64,000 nt of DNA from contig NZ_JAPUBT010000001.1 of the NCBI RefSeq assembly GCF_030397665.1, forward strand, positions 248,001 to 312,000, read 5' to 3'. Positions 35,379-45,899 of the stretch are shown one piece after another; position 1 is the stretch's first letter, and each line of letters begins with the position of its first letter. The stretch comes from Janthinobacterium sp. SUN073 (GTDB taxonomy: Bacteria > Pseudomonadota > Gammaproteobacteria > Burkholderiales > Burkholderiaceae_D). A program made the translations under genes and the position numbers. Under the pieces are notes generated by a model. The model saw only the letters and a list, made by a program, of their open reading frames with translations. It had not been told where the DNA came from and did no database searches.

Positions 35379-35684
35379 TCAGCCAAACACGGGGCGGAAA
35401 AAACTGCGCTCGTAGCTGACGATGCAGCGCGTCTCTTCGGCGTAGCGGAAGGCGGCCTGGCACTCGGAGTCCTGCATCGAGTCGCCGCGGTACTGCTCGT
35501 ACAGGGCCAGGCTGGGAAACGAAAACATGGCCAGCGCGACGTTGCTGGCGCCTTCGGACGGCAAAAAATAGCCGTGATGCTGGCCGCCGAATCGTTCGAC
35601 CAGCGGTATCCACAACTTGCCGTAGGCTTCGAATTCCCGCAATTTATACGGGTCGATGATGTAACGCAAATAACAGGTGATCAT
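35379..35684 (-). CDS. NIPSNAP-family protein
   Basis: A 101-residue protein with the NIPSNAP pattern: CYLRYIIDPYKLREFEAYGKLWIPLVERFGG split over the first 35 residues, then GYFLPSEGASNVALAMFSFPSLALYEQYR. These small ferredoxin-like proteins are of unclear function. Its ATG 35684 overlaps the stop of the upstream WD40-like gene as ATGA, so it is translated from the same mRNA. Confidence 0.88.
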   Translation of the reverse strand: MITCYLRYIIDPYKLREFEAYGKLWIPLVERFGGQHHGYFLPSEGASNVALAMFSFPSLALYEQYRGDSMQDSECQAAFRYAEETRCIVSYERSFFRPVFG

Positions 35685-36607
35685 GCGGTTTCCTTGTGAA
35701 GGTTCAACTCCATCAGCATGCCAGATTCCCAGGAGCCGATGGCGGCCAGTGGCGAGCCAGGCAAAAAGTCCAGCGCGCAGGGATATATAAAATCTTCTTG
35801 TGCCAGGACGTTGAGCCCTGGCCAGCCGTAGAACAGCAGCTTGCCCTTGCCGATGCGTCCCAGCGCGCTGCCGTCTGGCAGCCAGCGCAAGGCGTTGCCC
35901 GTGCCGCCGCCCGCCTCCACGGGCACCTTGGCCAGACAACTGCCGTCGGCCAGCGCGTACACGGACAGATAGTGCGTGCCGCCCGCGTGGTGCAGCACGG
36001 CCAGAGACTCCCCGTCCGGTGACGGCGCGCACGACATCATGCCTGGCAGCGACAGCACCACCCTCCCGCCGCCGTCTTGCAAGGGCCAGTCCCACACACT
36101 GCAGTAATCGGGCGGCTGTACCTGCCCCTCGTCCACCGATTTGACGCCATGCTGGAGCAGCAAACGCCGCCCGCCATCGATGGCATAGACTCCCCGCAGC
36201 ATCTCGCCCGGATGCTCCTGCGTGAAGAGCGTCTCGCCCGTTTGCGCCGCGCGCATCCGCAGACGACCATCCCAGCCGCCGTCGGCCAGATACTGCCCGC
36301 ACGGCGACCATGCGGGACCGCAGCCTTCGCCATCCTTCTTGTTCTGTAAGTTCAGCAGCAACTGGCCCGCCTGCGCATCCACCACGGCCATCTGGCCCGT
36401 CGTGCTCTTGATGGCCAGCCGGCTGCCATCGGGCGAGAAGGCCATGCCCGACATGTGCGCGATGAATTTGCCGCGCCACAGCTTCTGCCTTCCCGCCACG
36501 TCCCACAGGACCAGGTCGCGGCCCAGCACAGCCAGGCGCGTGCCATCGGGTGAAAAGCGCACGCCGTAGCTGCAGCCCAGCTTCAGGGGCTTCTGCGTTG
36601 CCGTCAT
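35681..36607 (-). CDS. WD40-like beta-propeller protein
   Basis: A 308-residue cytoplasmic protein with repeated propeller blades: VRFSPDGTRLAVLGRDLVLWDV, MAFSPDGSRLAIKS, AWSPCGQYLADGGWDGRLRM, SPDGESLAVLHH and LRWLPDGSALGRIGKG. About seven blades can be counted. No enzymatic domain is fused. It overlaps the GNAT gene upstream and the NIPSNAP gene downstream, both by ATGA. The propeller may hold a protein partner; its role is unknown. Confidence 0.82.
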   Translation of the reverse strand: MTATQKPLKLGCSYGVRFSPDGTRLAVLGRDLVLWDVAGRQKLWRGKFIAHMSGMAFSPDGSRLAIKSTTGQMAVVDAQAGQLLLNLQNKKDGEGCGPAWSPCGQYLADGGWDGRLRMRAAQTGETLFTQEHPGEMLRGVYAIDGGRRLLLQHGVKSVDEGQVQPPDYCSVWDWPLQDGGGRVVLSLPGMMSCAPSPDGESLAVLHHAGGTHYLSVYALADGSCLAKVPVEAGGGTGNALRWLPDGSALGRIGKGKLLFYGWPGLNVLAQEDFIYPCALDFLPGSPLAAIGSWESGMLMELNLHKETA

Positions 36608-37113
36608 GGACGCGGCAAGCGGTACACCACGCTGTCGAGGTCGTAATGGCGTTCCATGCCCACGTATTGCATGCCCAGGCGCGTCATGACCTTGATCGAG
36701 GCGGCATTGTCCGGGTGCGCCACGGCCACCACTTCGGGCGCGCCGACGACGTCGAAGGCATGCGCGACGATGGCGGCGGCCACCTCGCTGGCATAGCCCT
36801 GCCCCCAGCCCGTGCGCGCCAGGCGCCAGCCGATTTCATGCGGTTTATTTTTGTCGCCATCGAGGTGCTGCAGGCAGGCCATACCCACCATCTCGCCGTC
36901 ATCGAGGCGGATCAGCGCCCACCAGGAGTAACCCCACTCGGCCCAGCGCCCCACCAGCCGCGCAACGGCGGCGCGCGTGTCCTCTTCCGCTTCGGGCTGT
37001 CCCGCGTTCAGATACGTCATCACCTCGGGATCGGTGTTGAGCGTACGCATGCGCTCGTAGTGGTTTTCGGTAATCGGTTCCAGGCGCAGGCGCGCCGTCG
37101 TCAGTATGGTCAT
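36604..37113 (-). CDS. GNAT-family N-acetyltransferase (RimJ/RimL type)
   Basis: A 169-residue acetyltransferase of the RimJ/RimL branch: TARLRLEPITENHYERMRTL at the start, then HEIGWRLARTGWGQGYASEVAAAIV with the acetyl-CoA loop, and VAHPDNAASIKVMTRLGMQYVG. ATG 37113 has AAGGAA five bases upstream. It is the first gene of a three-gene coupled operon with the WD40-like and NIPSNAP proteins. The target, protein N-terminus or small molecule, is unknown. Confidence 0.9.
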   Translation of the reverse strand: MTILTTARLRLEPITENHYERMRTLNTDPEVMTYLNAGQPEAEEDTRAAVARLVGRWAEWGYSWWALIRLDDGEMVGMACLQHLDGDKNKPHEIGWRLARTGWGQGYASEVAAAIVAHAFDVVGAPEVVAVAHPDNAASIKVMTRLGMQYVGMERHYDLDSVVYRLPRP

Positions 37114-37130
37114 CGCATTTCCTTGGACGA

Positions 37131-37162
37131 AAAAAAAGACGATACATGATCGTCTTTTTTTT
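37131..37162 (-). terminator. Terminator behind the purine phosphoribosyltransferase gene
   Basis: Inverted repeat a(7)gacgat (37131-37143) and atcgtct(7) (37149-37161), five-base loop, A/T runs on both sides, so it can work in both directions. It separates the phosphoribosyltransferase from the GNAT operon. Confidence 0.85.
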
Positions 37163-37178
37163 GCAAGAGTGCACGCAA

Positions 37179-37724
37179 TTACTTGCCTGCTTCGCCCTTC
37201 TTGATCCACGCCGCCAGCTGGTGCGGACGCAGGCCGTCGTAGTCTTCGAACGGCTGATGGATCCAAGGGTTGTGCGGCAGTTCGTCGAGGAAGTAGTCAG
37301 GACGCACGACGGAGCAGCCTTTCAGCCAGATCACAGCCGATTTGACTTCGGTCACGTCAGGGAAGTTTTCCTTCAGGTGACGCGTAACCTTGTCCAGCGT
37401 GACGCCGGAATCGGCCAGGTCGTCGACCAGCAGGATGCGGCCGGCCAGCGGACCCTTGGTCATGGTCATGTACTTGGCGATATCGAGGTCGCCGCGCACG
37501 GTGCCCGCGTCTTCGCGGTAGGAACTGGTCGACAGGATGGCCAGCGGCAAATCAAAAATGCGCGAGAATACGTCGCCGGGACGCACGCCGCCGCGCGCCA
37601 GGCACAGTACCTGGTCAAATTTCCAGCCCGATTCGTAGACCTTGAGCGCCAGGCGCTCGATCAGGCGGTGATACTCTTCCCAGTTGACCCAGAGATGTTG
37701 ATCGTTCGATTGTGGGGTAGTCAT
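37179..37724 (-). CDS. Purine phosphoribosyltransferase (hypoxanthine/xanthine-guanine type)
   Basis: A 181-residue type I phosphoribosyltransferase. The PRPP signature is ILLVDDLADSGVTL (residues about 97-110); LARGGVRPGDVFSRIF provides the pyrophosphate loop. It would turn hypoxanthine, guanine or xanthine into the nucleotide. It follows purA, which starts the AMP branch from IMP, and an AzgA-like permease is elsewhere in the window. Exact base preference is not readable. Confidence 0.88.
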   Translation of the reverse strand: MTTPQSNDQHLWVNWEEYHRLIERLALKVYESGWKFDQVLCLARGGVRPGDVFSRIFDLPLAILSTSSYREDAGTVRGDLDIAKYMTMTKGPLAGRILLVDDLADSGVTLDKVTRHLKENFPDVTEVKSAVIWLKGCSVVRPDYFLDELPHNPWIHQPFEDYDGLRPHQLAAWIKKGEAGK

Positions 37725-37752
37725 GATAGTGAAATCTTATTATTAGCGTGAT

Positions 37753-37778
37753 TAAAAAAATCCGCCTTGCGGCGGATT
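37753..37778 (-). terminator. Terminator behind purA
   Basis: Inverted repeat aatccgcc (37759-37766) and ggcggatt (37771-37778), loop TTGC, followed on the minus strand by a run of T. It lies between purA and the phosphoribosyltransferase, so the latter has its own promoter or depends on readthrough. Confidence 0.8.
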
Positions 37779-37790
37779 GTGTCCAGCAGC

Positions 37791-39107
<1,317 letters not shown>

Positions 39108-40280
39108 TCAACCTAAGTTTTTAAGAATCCAGCTACTACCATTATCGGCAAGTACCAGCACGCGATCGCACTCGAACTCGTCTTGTTCATTACTGTGACC
39201 CGGCATACTTTGGATCACGACCTCGCCCGCCTTGCGCAACTCGGCGATTTTTTCCTTCAATTCTGGCGCGCTGCCCCACGGCGCGCGGATCGAATGCTTC
39301 CGTTCCGCGGTCGGCAACAGGCGCGCCAGTTCGCGCAAATCGAGCGAGAAGCCGGTCGCGGGACGTGCCCGGCCGAACGCTTCGCCGACGTGGTCATAAC
39401 GGCCGCCGCGCGCAACCGCGTTCGGCAAGCCAGGTACATACAGCGCAAACATCGCGCCGCTTTCATATTGGTAGCCGCGCAGGTCGGCCAGATCGATCGC
39501 CACTTCGGCGCGGCCCAGCGCCTTAGTTTCCACAGTCGCGGCCAGCGCGGCCAGCTCGGCCAGCGCCTTCAGCACGCCAGGCAGCGGCGGCAGCACTGCG
39601 CGCGCACGCGCCAGCACGTCGATGTCGCCGTACAAGTTCGGCAAGGCCAGCAGAGCATCGCGGGTGACGGCATCGTAGGATGCGGTCAGGGCGCGCAGGC
39701 CCGGCGCATCTTTCGCGCGCAGCAAGGTGTACAGCGCAGCCTCGTCGCGCACGGCAGCGGCGTCTTGCGCAATGATAGCGCGCAACAGGCCGACGTGCGA
39801 CAAATCCAGGCGGACAGAGTCGAAACCGGCCAGTGCCAGCGAAGCGAGCGCCAGTTCCTGGATTTCGGCATCCGCTTCCAGGCCGGCGTGGCCATAAATT
39901 TCGGCGCCGATCTGCAGCGGTTCGCGGGTGGCGTGCAGACCCGACGGACGGGTATGCAGCACGCTGCCGGCATAGCACAGGCGGGTCACGGTGGCACGGT
40001 TCAGCAGGTGCGCGTCGATGCGCGCCACCTGCGTCGTCATGTCGGCACGCAGGCCGAGCATGCGGCCCGACAGCTGGTCGACCAGTTTAAAGGTGCGCAG
40101 GTCGGTATCCTTGCCAGCGCCGGTCATCAGCGATTCCAGATACTCGAGCAGCGGCGGCATCACCAGTTCATATCCGTACAAACGGAAATTATCCAGCATG
40201 AGGCGGCGCAGCTCTTCGATCTTGCGCGCTTCCGACGGCAGAACATCGGCAATATTTTCGGGCAAAAGCCAATTCGGCAT
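39108..40280 (-). CDS. hisZ: ATP phosphoribosyltransferase regulatory subunit
   Basis: A 390-residue class II aaRS-like protein without an anticodon domain. [25 protein letters not shown] and [11 protein letters not shown] are typical HisZ starts; motif-2-like [12 protein letters not shown] and [24 protein letters not shown] follow. It works with a short-form HisG, which lies outside the window, as the first enzyme of histidine synthesis. ATG 40280 lacks a strong ribosome site. Upstream the hflC terminator suggests an own promoter for hisZ-purA. Confidence 0.95.
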   Translation of the reverse strand: MPNWLLPENIADVLPSEARKIEELRRLMLDNFRLYGYELVMPPLLEYLESLMTGAGKDTDLRTFKLVDQLSGRMLGLRADMTTQVARIDAHLLNRATVTRLCYAGSVLHTRPSGLHATREPLQIGAEIYGHAGLEADAEIQELALASLALAGFDSVRLDLSHVGLLRAIIAQDAAAVRDEAALYTLLRAKDAPGLRALTASYDAVTRDALLALPNLYGDIDVLARARAVLPPLPGVLKALAELAALAATVETKALGRAEVAIDLADLRGYQYESGAMFALYVPGLPNAVARGGRYDHVGEAFGRARPATGFSLDLRELARLLPTAERKHSIRAPWGSAPELKEKIAELRKAGEVVIQSMPGHSNEQDEFECDRVLVLADNGSSWILKNLG

Positions 40281-40470
40281 GAGGGAGCGAGATACGGAAG
40301 AAAGTTGAAAAAATGCATCATGCGAGGCAGCGGCGAGCGCGCCAGGCAAGAGGCCGAACCTGATATTTTACGCGAAAACACGGGCCTTTAGGGACAAGTT
40401 CTCCGAATAGCTGCCACACAGCCCTAAAAACACCGCATTTTACGCCTTCCCGCAACAGCTTGGCGGGCAC

Positions 40471-40503
40471 AAAAAAACGGGGCCGGCGTCAATGCCGGCC
40501 CCG
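40471..40503 (-). terminator. Terminator behind hflC
   Basis: Inverted repeat cggggccggc (40478-40487) and gccggccccg (40494-40503), six-base loop, followed on the minus strand by seven T (40477-40471). It splits the hfq-hflXKC unit from hisZ-purA. Confidence 0.9.
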
Positions 40504-40551
40504 CTGCTGCTGCCACCCGTCCTTGCGGCCAGGTGCAGTGTTGATGCTGCC

Positions 40552-41439
40552 TTACTTCCTGGACGGAGCGGCCGTGCCGTTACCCTTGAAGTACTTGAAG
40601 AATTCCGAACTCGGATCGACCACCATCACGTCGCCCTTGTCCTTGAACGTGGCGCGGTAGGCTTCCAGGCTACGGTAAAACTTGTAGAACTCCGGATTCC
40701 GGCCAAACGCTTCCGCATACACCTGCGATGCCTTGGCATCGCCCTCGCCGCGGATCTTCTCGGCTTCGCGATAAGCTTCGGCCAGGATCACCGTGCGCTG
40801 CTTGTCGGCGTCGGCGCGGATTTTCTCGGAGTCGGCCGAACCGGTCGAACGCAGCTCGTTGGCCACGCGCACGCGCTCGGACTTCATGCGCTCATACACC
40901 GAGTTGTTGATCTGCTCGACGTAATCGACGCGTTTCAGGCGCACGTCGACGATGCCCACGCCGATGGCTTCGGCCTCGGCCGCCACCTTGGCCTTGATCG
41001 CCTGCATCACCTTGCCGCGCTCGCCAGAGATCACTTCGCGCACCGTGCGCTTGGTGATTTCATCGTTCAGGGCGGCCTTGACGATTTGCGACATGCGGTT
41101 GCGGGCGCGGCTTTCATCGCCGCCGAAGCTGCGGAAATAGGTCTTCGGATTGACGATGCGCCACTTCACATACGCGTCAACGAGGATGTTCTTCTTCTCG
41201 GCCGTGATGAAGCGCTCCGGCTCCGGCGTATCGAGCGTCAGGATCCGCTTGTCCAGGTAGATGACGTTCTGGAACGGCGGCGGCAGCTTGAAGTACAAGC
41301 CTGGCTTGCTGATCTCGTCCTTGACTTCACCGAGGGCGAAGACGATGGCGTATTTACGCTGATCGACGACAAACACCGTCGAGGACAAGAGCATGATCGC
41401 GATAAAGCCCGCGATCAGGGCGGCAACGATACGGTTCAT
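40552..41439 (-). CDS. hflC: Protease modulator HflC
   Basis: A 295-residue SPFH/band-7 protein with an N-terminal membrane anchor (residues 5-24) and FVVDQRKYAIVFALGEV behind it, then a long coiled-coil region with KVAAEAEAIGVGIVDVRLKRVD. With HflK it forms a large membrane cage around FtsH and moderates its proteolysis. The start overlaps the hflK stop as TAATG. Confidence 0.97.
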   Translation of the reverse strand: MNRIVAALIAGFIAIMLLSSTVFVVDQRKYAIVFALGEVKDEISKPGLYFKLPPPFQNVIYLDKRILTLDTPEPERFITAEKKNILVDAYVKWRIVNPKTYFRSFGGDESRARNRMSQIVKAALNDEITKRTVREVISGERGKVMQAIKAKVAAEAEAIGVGIVDVRLKRVDYVEQINNSVYERMKSERVRVANELRSTGSADSEKIRADADKQRTVILAEAYREAEKIRGEGDAKASQVYAEAFGRNPEFYKFYRSLEAYRATFKDKGDVMVVDPSSEFFKYFKGNGTAAPSRK

Positions 41440-42731
41440 TAGCGGCTCTCCCGTTCACGCGAAGAGCGGCTGTCGCGACGCTGGTTGACTTCTACTGTCT
41501 GCATGGCTTCCTGTGGCATTACGGTATTGGCGGCGGGTGCGGCCGCTGCGGCGCGCGCTGCCGCGGCCGAGGCGTCCGACGCCGCCTGCTGGGCGATCAA
41601 CTTGTCGAGCGGCAGATACAGCAGATTGCTGCCCGTCTTGGCGTCAACCATGACCTTGCTGGCACTGCTGAACACTTGCTGCATCGTTTCCAGGTACATG
41701 CGGTCGCGCGTGACGGCCGGCGCCTTCTGGTACTCGACCAGCACCTGCTTGAAGCGCGACGCATTACCTTCGGAGTTCTCGGTCACCATGGCACGGTAGG
41801 CCTCGGCTTCCTGCACCAGGCGGAATGCTGCGCCGCGTGCTTTCGGAATGACGTCATTGGCGTAGGCCTGACCTTCATTCTTCTGGCGCTCACGGTCCTG
41901 GCCTGCCTTGACGGCATCGTCGAAGGCGGCTTGCACCTGCTCCGGCGGCTGCACCGCCTGCATCGTCACGTTGTTGATCAACACGCCAGCCTTGTAATCT
42001 TCAAGAATCTGCTGCATCAATTTTTGCGTGTCGAAGGCCACTTTTTCACGGCCCTCATACAGCACGAAGTCCATCTTGCTGCGGCCGACCACTTCGCGGA
42101 TCGCCGTCTCGGCGACCTGGCGCAAGGTGTCTTCCTGGTCACGCAGGCTGAACAGCCATTCCACCGGATCTTTCAAGGTGTACTGCACCGCGAACTGGAT
42201 GTCGATGATGTTTTCATCGTCCGTCAGCATCAGCGACTCGCTGGCCTGCTTGTTGCGCAGCGACGTGCGATAACCCACTTCCACCGTGCGCACCTGCGAC
42301 ACGTTGACGGTTTCATCGGTCTGGAACGGATACGGCCAGCGCCAGTTGAGACCGGCCGGCGCCGTGCGCGTGTATTGGCCAAACGTCAGCACCACGCCGC
42401 TCTGGCCCTCTTGCACGATGAAGGCGCCGCTGGCGAGCCAGATGAAGACGGCGATCACGCCGACCACGCCGGCGGTGATGCCGGCGCCCTTCATGTCAGG
42501 ACGCGGGCCGCTGCCGCCACCGTTGTTGCCGCCGTTGTCGGGACGGTTCTTCTGTCCGAAAAAGGCGTTCAGGCGCTGATTGAAATCGCGCCACAACTGA
42601 TCGAGGTCCGGCGGACCTTCGCCGGGCTTTTTGCCTTCTTGGGCTTTCTTGCCGTCGTCCTTGCGATTGCCCCAGCGGGGATCGTTCAGGGACAACTTCA
42701 AGCCTGTTTTTTTGAGTAGGGAGACAAGCAT
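41439..42731 (-). CDS. hflK: Protease modulator HflK
   Basis: A 430-residue SPFH protein. The cytoplasmic N-terminus is Gly/Asn/Pro-rich (residues 20-80), followed by a membrane helix near 84-103 and EGQSGVVLTFGQYTRTAPAGLNWRWPYP, the HflK signature. The C-terminus is an Ala-rich then Arg/Ser-rich tail. It partners HflC. It starts two bases behind the hflX stop. Confidence 0.97.
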   Translation of the reverse strand: MLVSLLKKTGLKLSLNDPRWGNRKDDGKKAQEGKKPGEGPPDLDQLWRDFNQRLNAFFGQKNRPDNGGNNGGGSGPRPDMKGAGITAGVVGVIAVFIWLASGAFIVQEGQSGVVLTFGQYTRTAPAGLNWRWPYPFQTDETVNVSQVRTVEVGYRTSLRNKQASESLMLTDDENIIDIQFAVQYTLKDPVEWLFSLRDQEDTLRQVAETAIREVVGRSKMDFVLYEGREKVAFDTQKLMQQILEDYKAGVLINNVTMQAVQPPEQVQAAFDDAVKAGQDRERQKNEGQAYANDVIPKARGAAFRLVQEAEAYRAMVTENSEGNASRFKQVLVEYQKAPAVTRDRMYLETMQQVFSSASKVMVDAKTGSNLLYLPLDKLIAQQAASDASAAAARAAAAAPAANTVMPQEAMQTVEVNQRRDSRSSRERESR

Positions 42732-42733
42732 AA

Positions 42734-43957
42734 CTATCGTGTTCCGACTTGGGAGTGGGTGGAAATCGTATCGTCCTCGCCAGGCTCTTCGTCCTGGTCC
42801 GGGGCGGCGCCATCGTGCTGGTCGTACTGACCGTCCAACTGATCTTCCTGCGGTGCTGCGTCGTTCTGATACAGGTGTGCCGAACCAGGCGCCTTCCTGG
42901 CCATTTCGACTATCGCATCGCGCAGCAGGTCAAGCCCGCTGCCCTTCTGCGCACTGACGAAGACGCGACTGATCGTAGCATATTCGTCGCGCTCCACCGA
43001 AGGCTCCAGCCCGGCCGCGTCGATCTTGTTCCACACGAGGATTTGCGGAATGTGATCGGCGCCAATCTCTTTCAAGACCAGATTGACCTGTTCGATCTGC
43101 TCCATGCGTACCGGCGACGCGGCGTCGACGACGTGCAACAGCAAATCGGCATGGATGGTTTCTTCGAGCGTGGCGCGGAAAGCGGCCACCAGTTGATGCG
43201 GCAATTCGCGCACGAAGCCGACCGTGTCGGAGATCACCACATTGCCCACTTCCTGGCCCAGGTAAACCCGGCGCGAGGTGGTGTCGAGGGTGGCGAACAA
43301 CTGGTCAGCGACATACACGCCGGCCTTGGTCACAGCATTGAACAGGGTCGACTTGCCGGCATTGGTATAGCCGACCAGGGACACCGAGAATGTGTGATTG
43401 CGGCCGCGCGCGCGGCGCTGCGTTTCGCGTTGCTTGTGCAGCTTTTCCAGGCGCGCGCGCAAGGCCTTGACACGGTCGCCGATCAGCCGGCGGTCGGTCT
43501 CGAGCTGCGTCTCGCCGGGACCGCGCAAGCCGATACCGCCCTTTTGCCGCTCAAGGTGGGTCCAGCCGCGGATCAGGCGCGTGGCCAGATGCTGCAACTG
43601 GGCCAGCTCGACTTGCAGCTTGCCCTCGTGGCTCTTGGCGCGCTGCGCGAAGATGTCGAGGATCAGGCTGGTACGGTCGAGCACCCGCACATTCAGGCGC
43701 TTTTCCAGATTGCGCTGCTGTGCCGGCGAAAGGGCATGGTTGAAGATGACGATTTCCAGGCCATCGTTGACGACGATGTCGCCAATTTCATCGGCCTTGC
43801 CGCTACCGACGAAATACGCCGAATCGGGACTGGAACGCTTGGCCGTGATGGTGGAAATCGGGTCCGCGCCAGCCGAACGCGACAACAGCATGAGTTCTTC
43901 CATGCTGGCGGCGAAGTCGCTGTGACCGAAGTCAACCCCGACTAGTACGGCGCGCAT
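42734..43957 (-). CDS. hflX: Ribosome-associated GTPase HflX
   Basis: A 407-residue GTPase from ATG 43957 (MRAVLVGVDFGHSDF). The N-terminal HflX domain has YFVGSGKADEIG and FNHALSPAQQRNLEKRLNVRVLDRT; a coiled coil with GGIGLRGPGETQLETDRR follows; the G domain has GYTNAGKSTLFN, DTVGFVREL and NKID. It splits stalled ribosomes under stress. The acidic tail of about 45 residues (rich in D, Q, H, E) is longer than in E. coli. Confidence 0.96.
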   Translation of the reverse strand: MRAVLVGVDFGHSDFAASMEELMLLSRSAGADPISTITAKRSSPDSAYFVGSGKADEIGDIVVNDGLEIVIFNHALSPAQQRNLEKRLNVRVLDRTSLILDIFAQRAKSHEGKLQVELAQLQHLATRLIRGWTHLERQKGGIGLRGPGETQLETDRRLIGDRVKALRARLEKLHKQRETQRRARGRNHTFSVSLVGYTNAGKSTLFNAVTKAGVYVADQLFATLDTTSRRVYLGQEVGNVVISDTVGFVRELPHQLVAAFRATLEETIHADLLLHVVDAASPVRMEQIEQVNLVLKEIGADHIPQILVWNKIDAAGLEPSVERDEYATISRVFVSAQKGSGLDLLRDAIVEMARKAPGSAHLYQNDAAPQEDQLDGQYDQHDGAAPDQDEEPGEDDTISTHSQVGTR

Positions 43958-44071
43958 GATGGCATCAGACAAGTTGCGGCGGACGCCGACGCCGATGCAA
44001 ACGCATCAGCGCCGCTGGCGCGGACGGGGGCGATGGAGGGTGAAAGGCGCTGGGCCTTCAAGCTCAACGCT

Positions 44072-44308
44072 TTACTCCGCTTCAGATTCAATATTGAGAT
44101 TGACGGCACGGGCCGGCACCACTGTCGAGATGGCATGCTTGTACACCATCTGTGTCACCGTATTGCGCAGCAATACGACATATTGATCGAACGATTCGAT
44201 ATGGCCTTGCAATTTAATGCCATTGACCAGGTAGATCGAGACAGGAACATGCTCTTTGCGTAATGCATTGAGGAATGGGTCTTGTAACAGTTGCCCTTTG
44301 TTGCTCAT
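44072..44308 (-). CDS. hfq: RNA chaperone Hfq
   Basis: A 78-residue Sm-like protein: [31 protein letters not shown] (Sm1) and [26 protein letters not shown] (Sm2) with the conserved YKHAIST. It pairs small RNAs with mRNAs as a hexamer. The C-terminal tail is short. It sits 114 bases upstream of hflX, with GGAGCT before ATG 44308. Confidence 0.98.
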   Translation of the reverse strand: MSNKGQLLQDPFLNALRKEHVPVSIYLVNGIKLQGHIESFDQYVVLLRNTVTQMVYKHAISTVVPARAVNLNIESEAE

Positions 44309-44492
44309 AACAGCTCCGTTGTTTATGTTGTTGTGTAAGAATTGGAGGCGACTCGCTTGATTTCAAGTGCTCTCACACCTTTCAAAGAAAGAAAGATGCG
44401 TCATAGCTACTGTAACCTGTTTTCGCGATCGCTGTCGCGCATGGCGCATTAACACTTTATTATTTCCGTGCAAACAGCCATGAATGGTTGTC

Positions 44493-44517
44493 GGCGCCGC
44501 ATTATCTCCGCGGCGCC
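44493..44517. other. GC-rich hairpin between der and hfq
   Basis: ggcgccgc (44493-44500) and gcggcgcc (44510-44517) form an eight-base-pair stem with a nine-base loop. No T-run follows on either strand, so it is not a standard terminator; it may slow readthrough from der into hfq. Confidence 0.4.
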
Positions 44518-44548
44518 TTAATATGCACTTAATCCAGCGCTGAACTCA

Positions 44549-45895
44549 TTACTTGCTCGGCGTGCGTGCAAACGGGTTTTTACCCGTGCGCAATTCGATG
44601 CGCAGCGGCGTGCCGACCAAGGCAAACGTATCGCGGAAATGTTTTTCCAGATAGCGCTTGTACGGATCGCCGACGGCGTCGAGCGCATTGCCGTGAATCA
44701 CGATCACCGGCGGGTTCATGCCGCCCTGGTGGGCGTAGCGCAGCTTCGGACGGATCGAGCCCTTGCGGCGCGGCTCCTGCTTCTCCACGGCCTCGATCAG
44801 GGCGCGCGTCAGCTTCGGCGTCGACAGGTCGCACATGGCGGCTGCATACGCGGCGTTGAGCGACTTCATCAATGGACCGATGTTGGTGCCCTTCAGCGCC
44901 GAAATGAAATGCATCTGCGCGAACGACAGGAAATCGAGCTTGCGGTCGATATCGATCTTGATCTCGTCGCGTTCGTGCGATTGCAAGCCATCCCATTTGT
45001 TCACGGCCACCACCAGCGCGCGGCCCGATTCCAGGATGAAGCCGGCGATATGCGCGTCTTGCTCGGAAATATCCTGCTGCGCGTCGAGCATCAGCACCAC
45101 CACGTTGGCTTCGGAAATCGACTGCAGGGTTTTCACCACCGAGAATTTCTCGATCGCTTCAAATACCTTGCCGCGGCGGCGGATACCGGCCGTGTCGATC
45201 AGCGTGTATTGCTGGCCATCGCGCTCGAACGGAATTTCGATCGAATCGCGCGTCGTGCCCGGCATGTCGAAGGCGATCACGCGCTCTTCACCCAGCAGCG
45301 TGTTGATCAAGGTCGACTTGCCCACGTTCGGACGACCGACGAGGGCGATCTTGATGCCGCGGTCGGTCTTTTCCAGCTCTTCAGGCTCATCCGGACGCTG
45401 CGCGAACGCCAGGTCCAGCATCACTTCGACGAGGTCGTTGACGCCGTCACCGTGCGCCGACGAAATCGCATACGGATCGCCCATGCCCAATTCATAGAAT
45501 TCGGACACGACGGCCGTGTAGCGCATACCTTCGCTTTTGTTGACAACCAACAAGACCGGGCGACCGCTCTTGCGCAGGAAGTCGACGATGGTCTTGTCAT
45601 GCGGGGTCAGGCCTTGACGGCCGTCCACGATGAACACCACCACATCGGCCTCGGCCACGGCCTGCTTGGTCTGCAGTGCCATCTGGTGCATGATGCCTTC
45701 CTTGGCGACGGGCTCGAAACCACCCGTATCGATGACCAGGAAGGGACGTTCGCCGACACGGCCTTCGCCATAGTGACGATCGCGCGTCAACCCAGGCAAA
45801 TCCGCCACCAGCGCATCGCGCGAGCGGGTCAGACGATTGAATAAAGTCGATTTCCCAACATTGGGTCGACCTACTAGTGCAATTACCGGCTTCAT
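44549..45895 (-). CDS. der: Ribosome biogenesis GTPase Der
   Basis: A 448-residue protein with two tandem G domains, each with GRPNVGKST (residues about 8 and about 186), [14 protein letters not shown] and [15 protein letters not shown], and a C-terminal KH-like domain ending in [19 protein letters not shown]. It acts late in 50S subunit assembly. It starts four bases behind bamB. Confidence 0.98.
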   Translation of the reverse strand: MKPVIALVGRPNVGKSTLFNRLTRSRDALVADLPGLTRDRHYGEGRVGERPFLVIDTGGFEPVAKEGIMHQMALQTKQAVAEADVVVFIVDGRQGLTPHDKTIVDFLRKSGRPVLLVVNKSEGMRYTAVVSEFYELGMGDPYAISSAHGDGVNDLVEVMLDLAFAQRPDEPEELEKTDRGIKIALVGRPNVGKSTLINTLLGEERVIAFDMPGTTRDSIEIPFERDGQQYTLIDTAGIRRRGKVFEAIEKFSVVKTLQSISEANVVVLMLDAQQDISEQDAHIAGFILESGRALVVAVNKWDGLQSHERDEIKIDIDRKLDFLSFAQMHFISALKGTNIGPLMKSLNAAYAAAMCDLSTPKLTRALIEAVEKQEPRRKGSIRPKLRYAHQGGMNPPVIVIHGNALDAVGDPYKRYLEKHFRDTFALVGTPLRIELRTGKNPFARTPSK

Positions 45896-45899
45896 TGTA

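Noticed and set aside
40281..40470. Expected small DUF2065 gene between hflC and hisZ
   Set aside because: Many betaproteobacteria have it here, but no frame of the right size and character was found; only the terminator and a probable promoter region remain.
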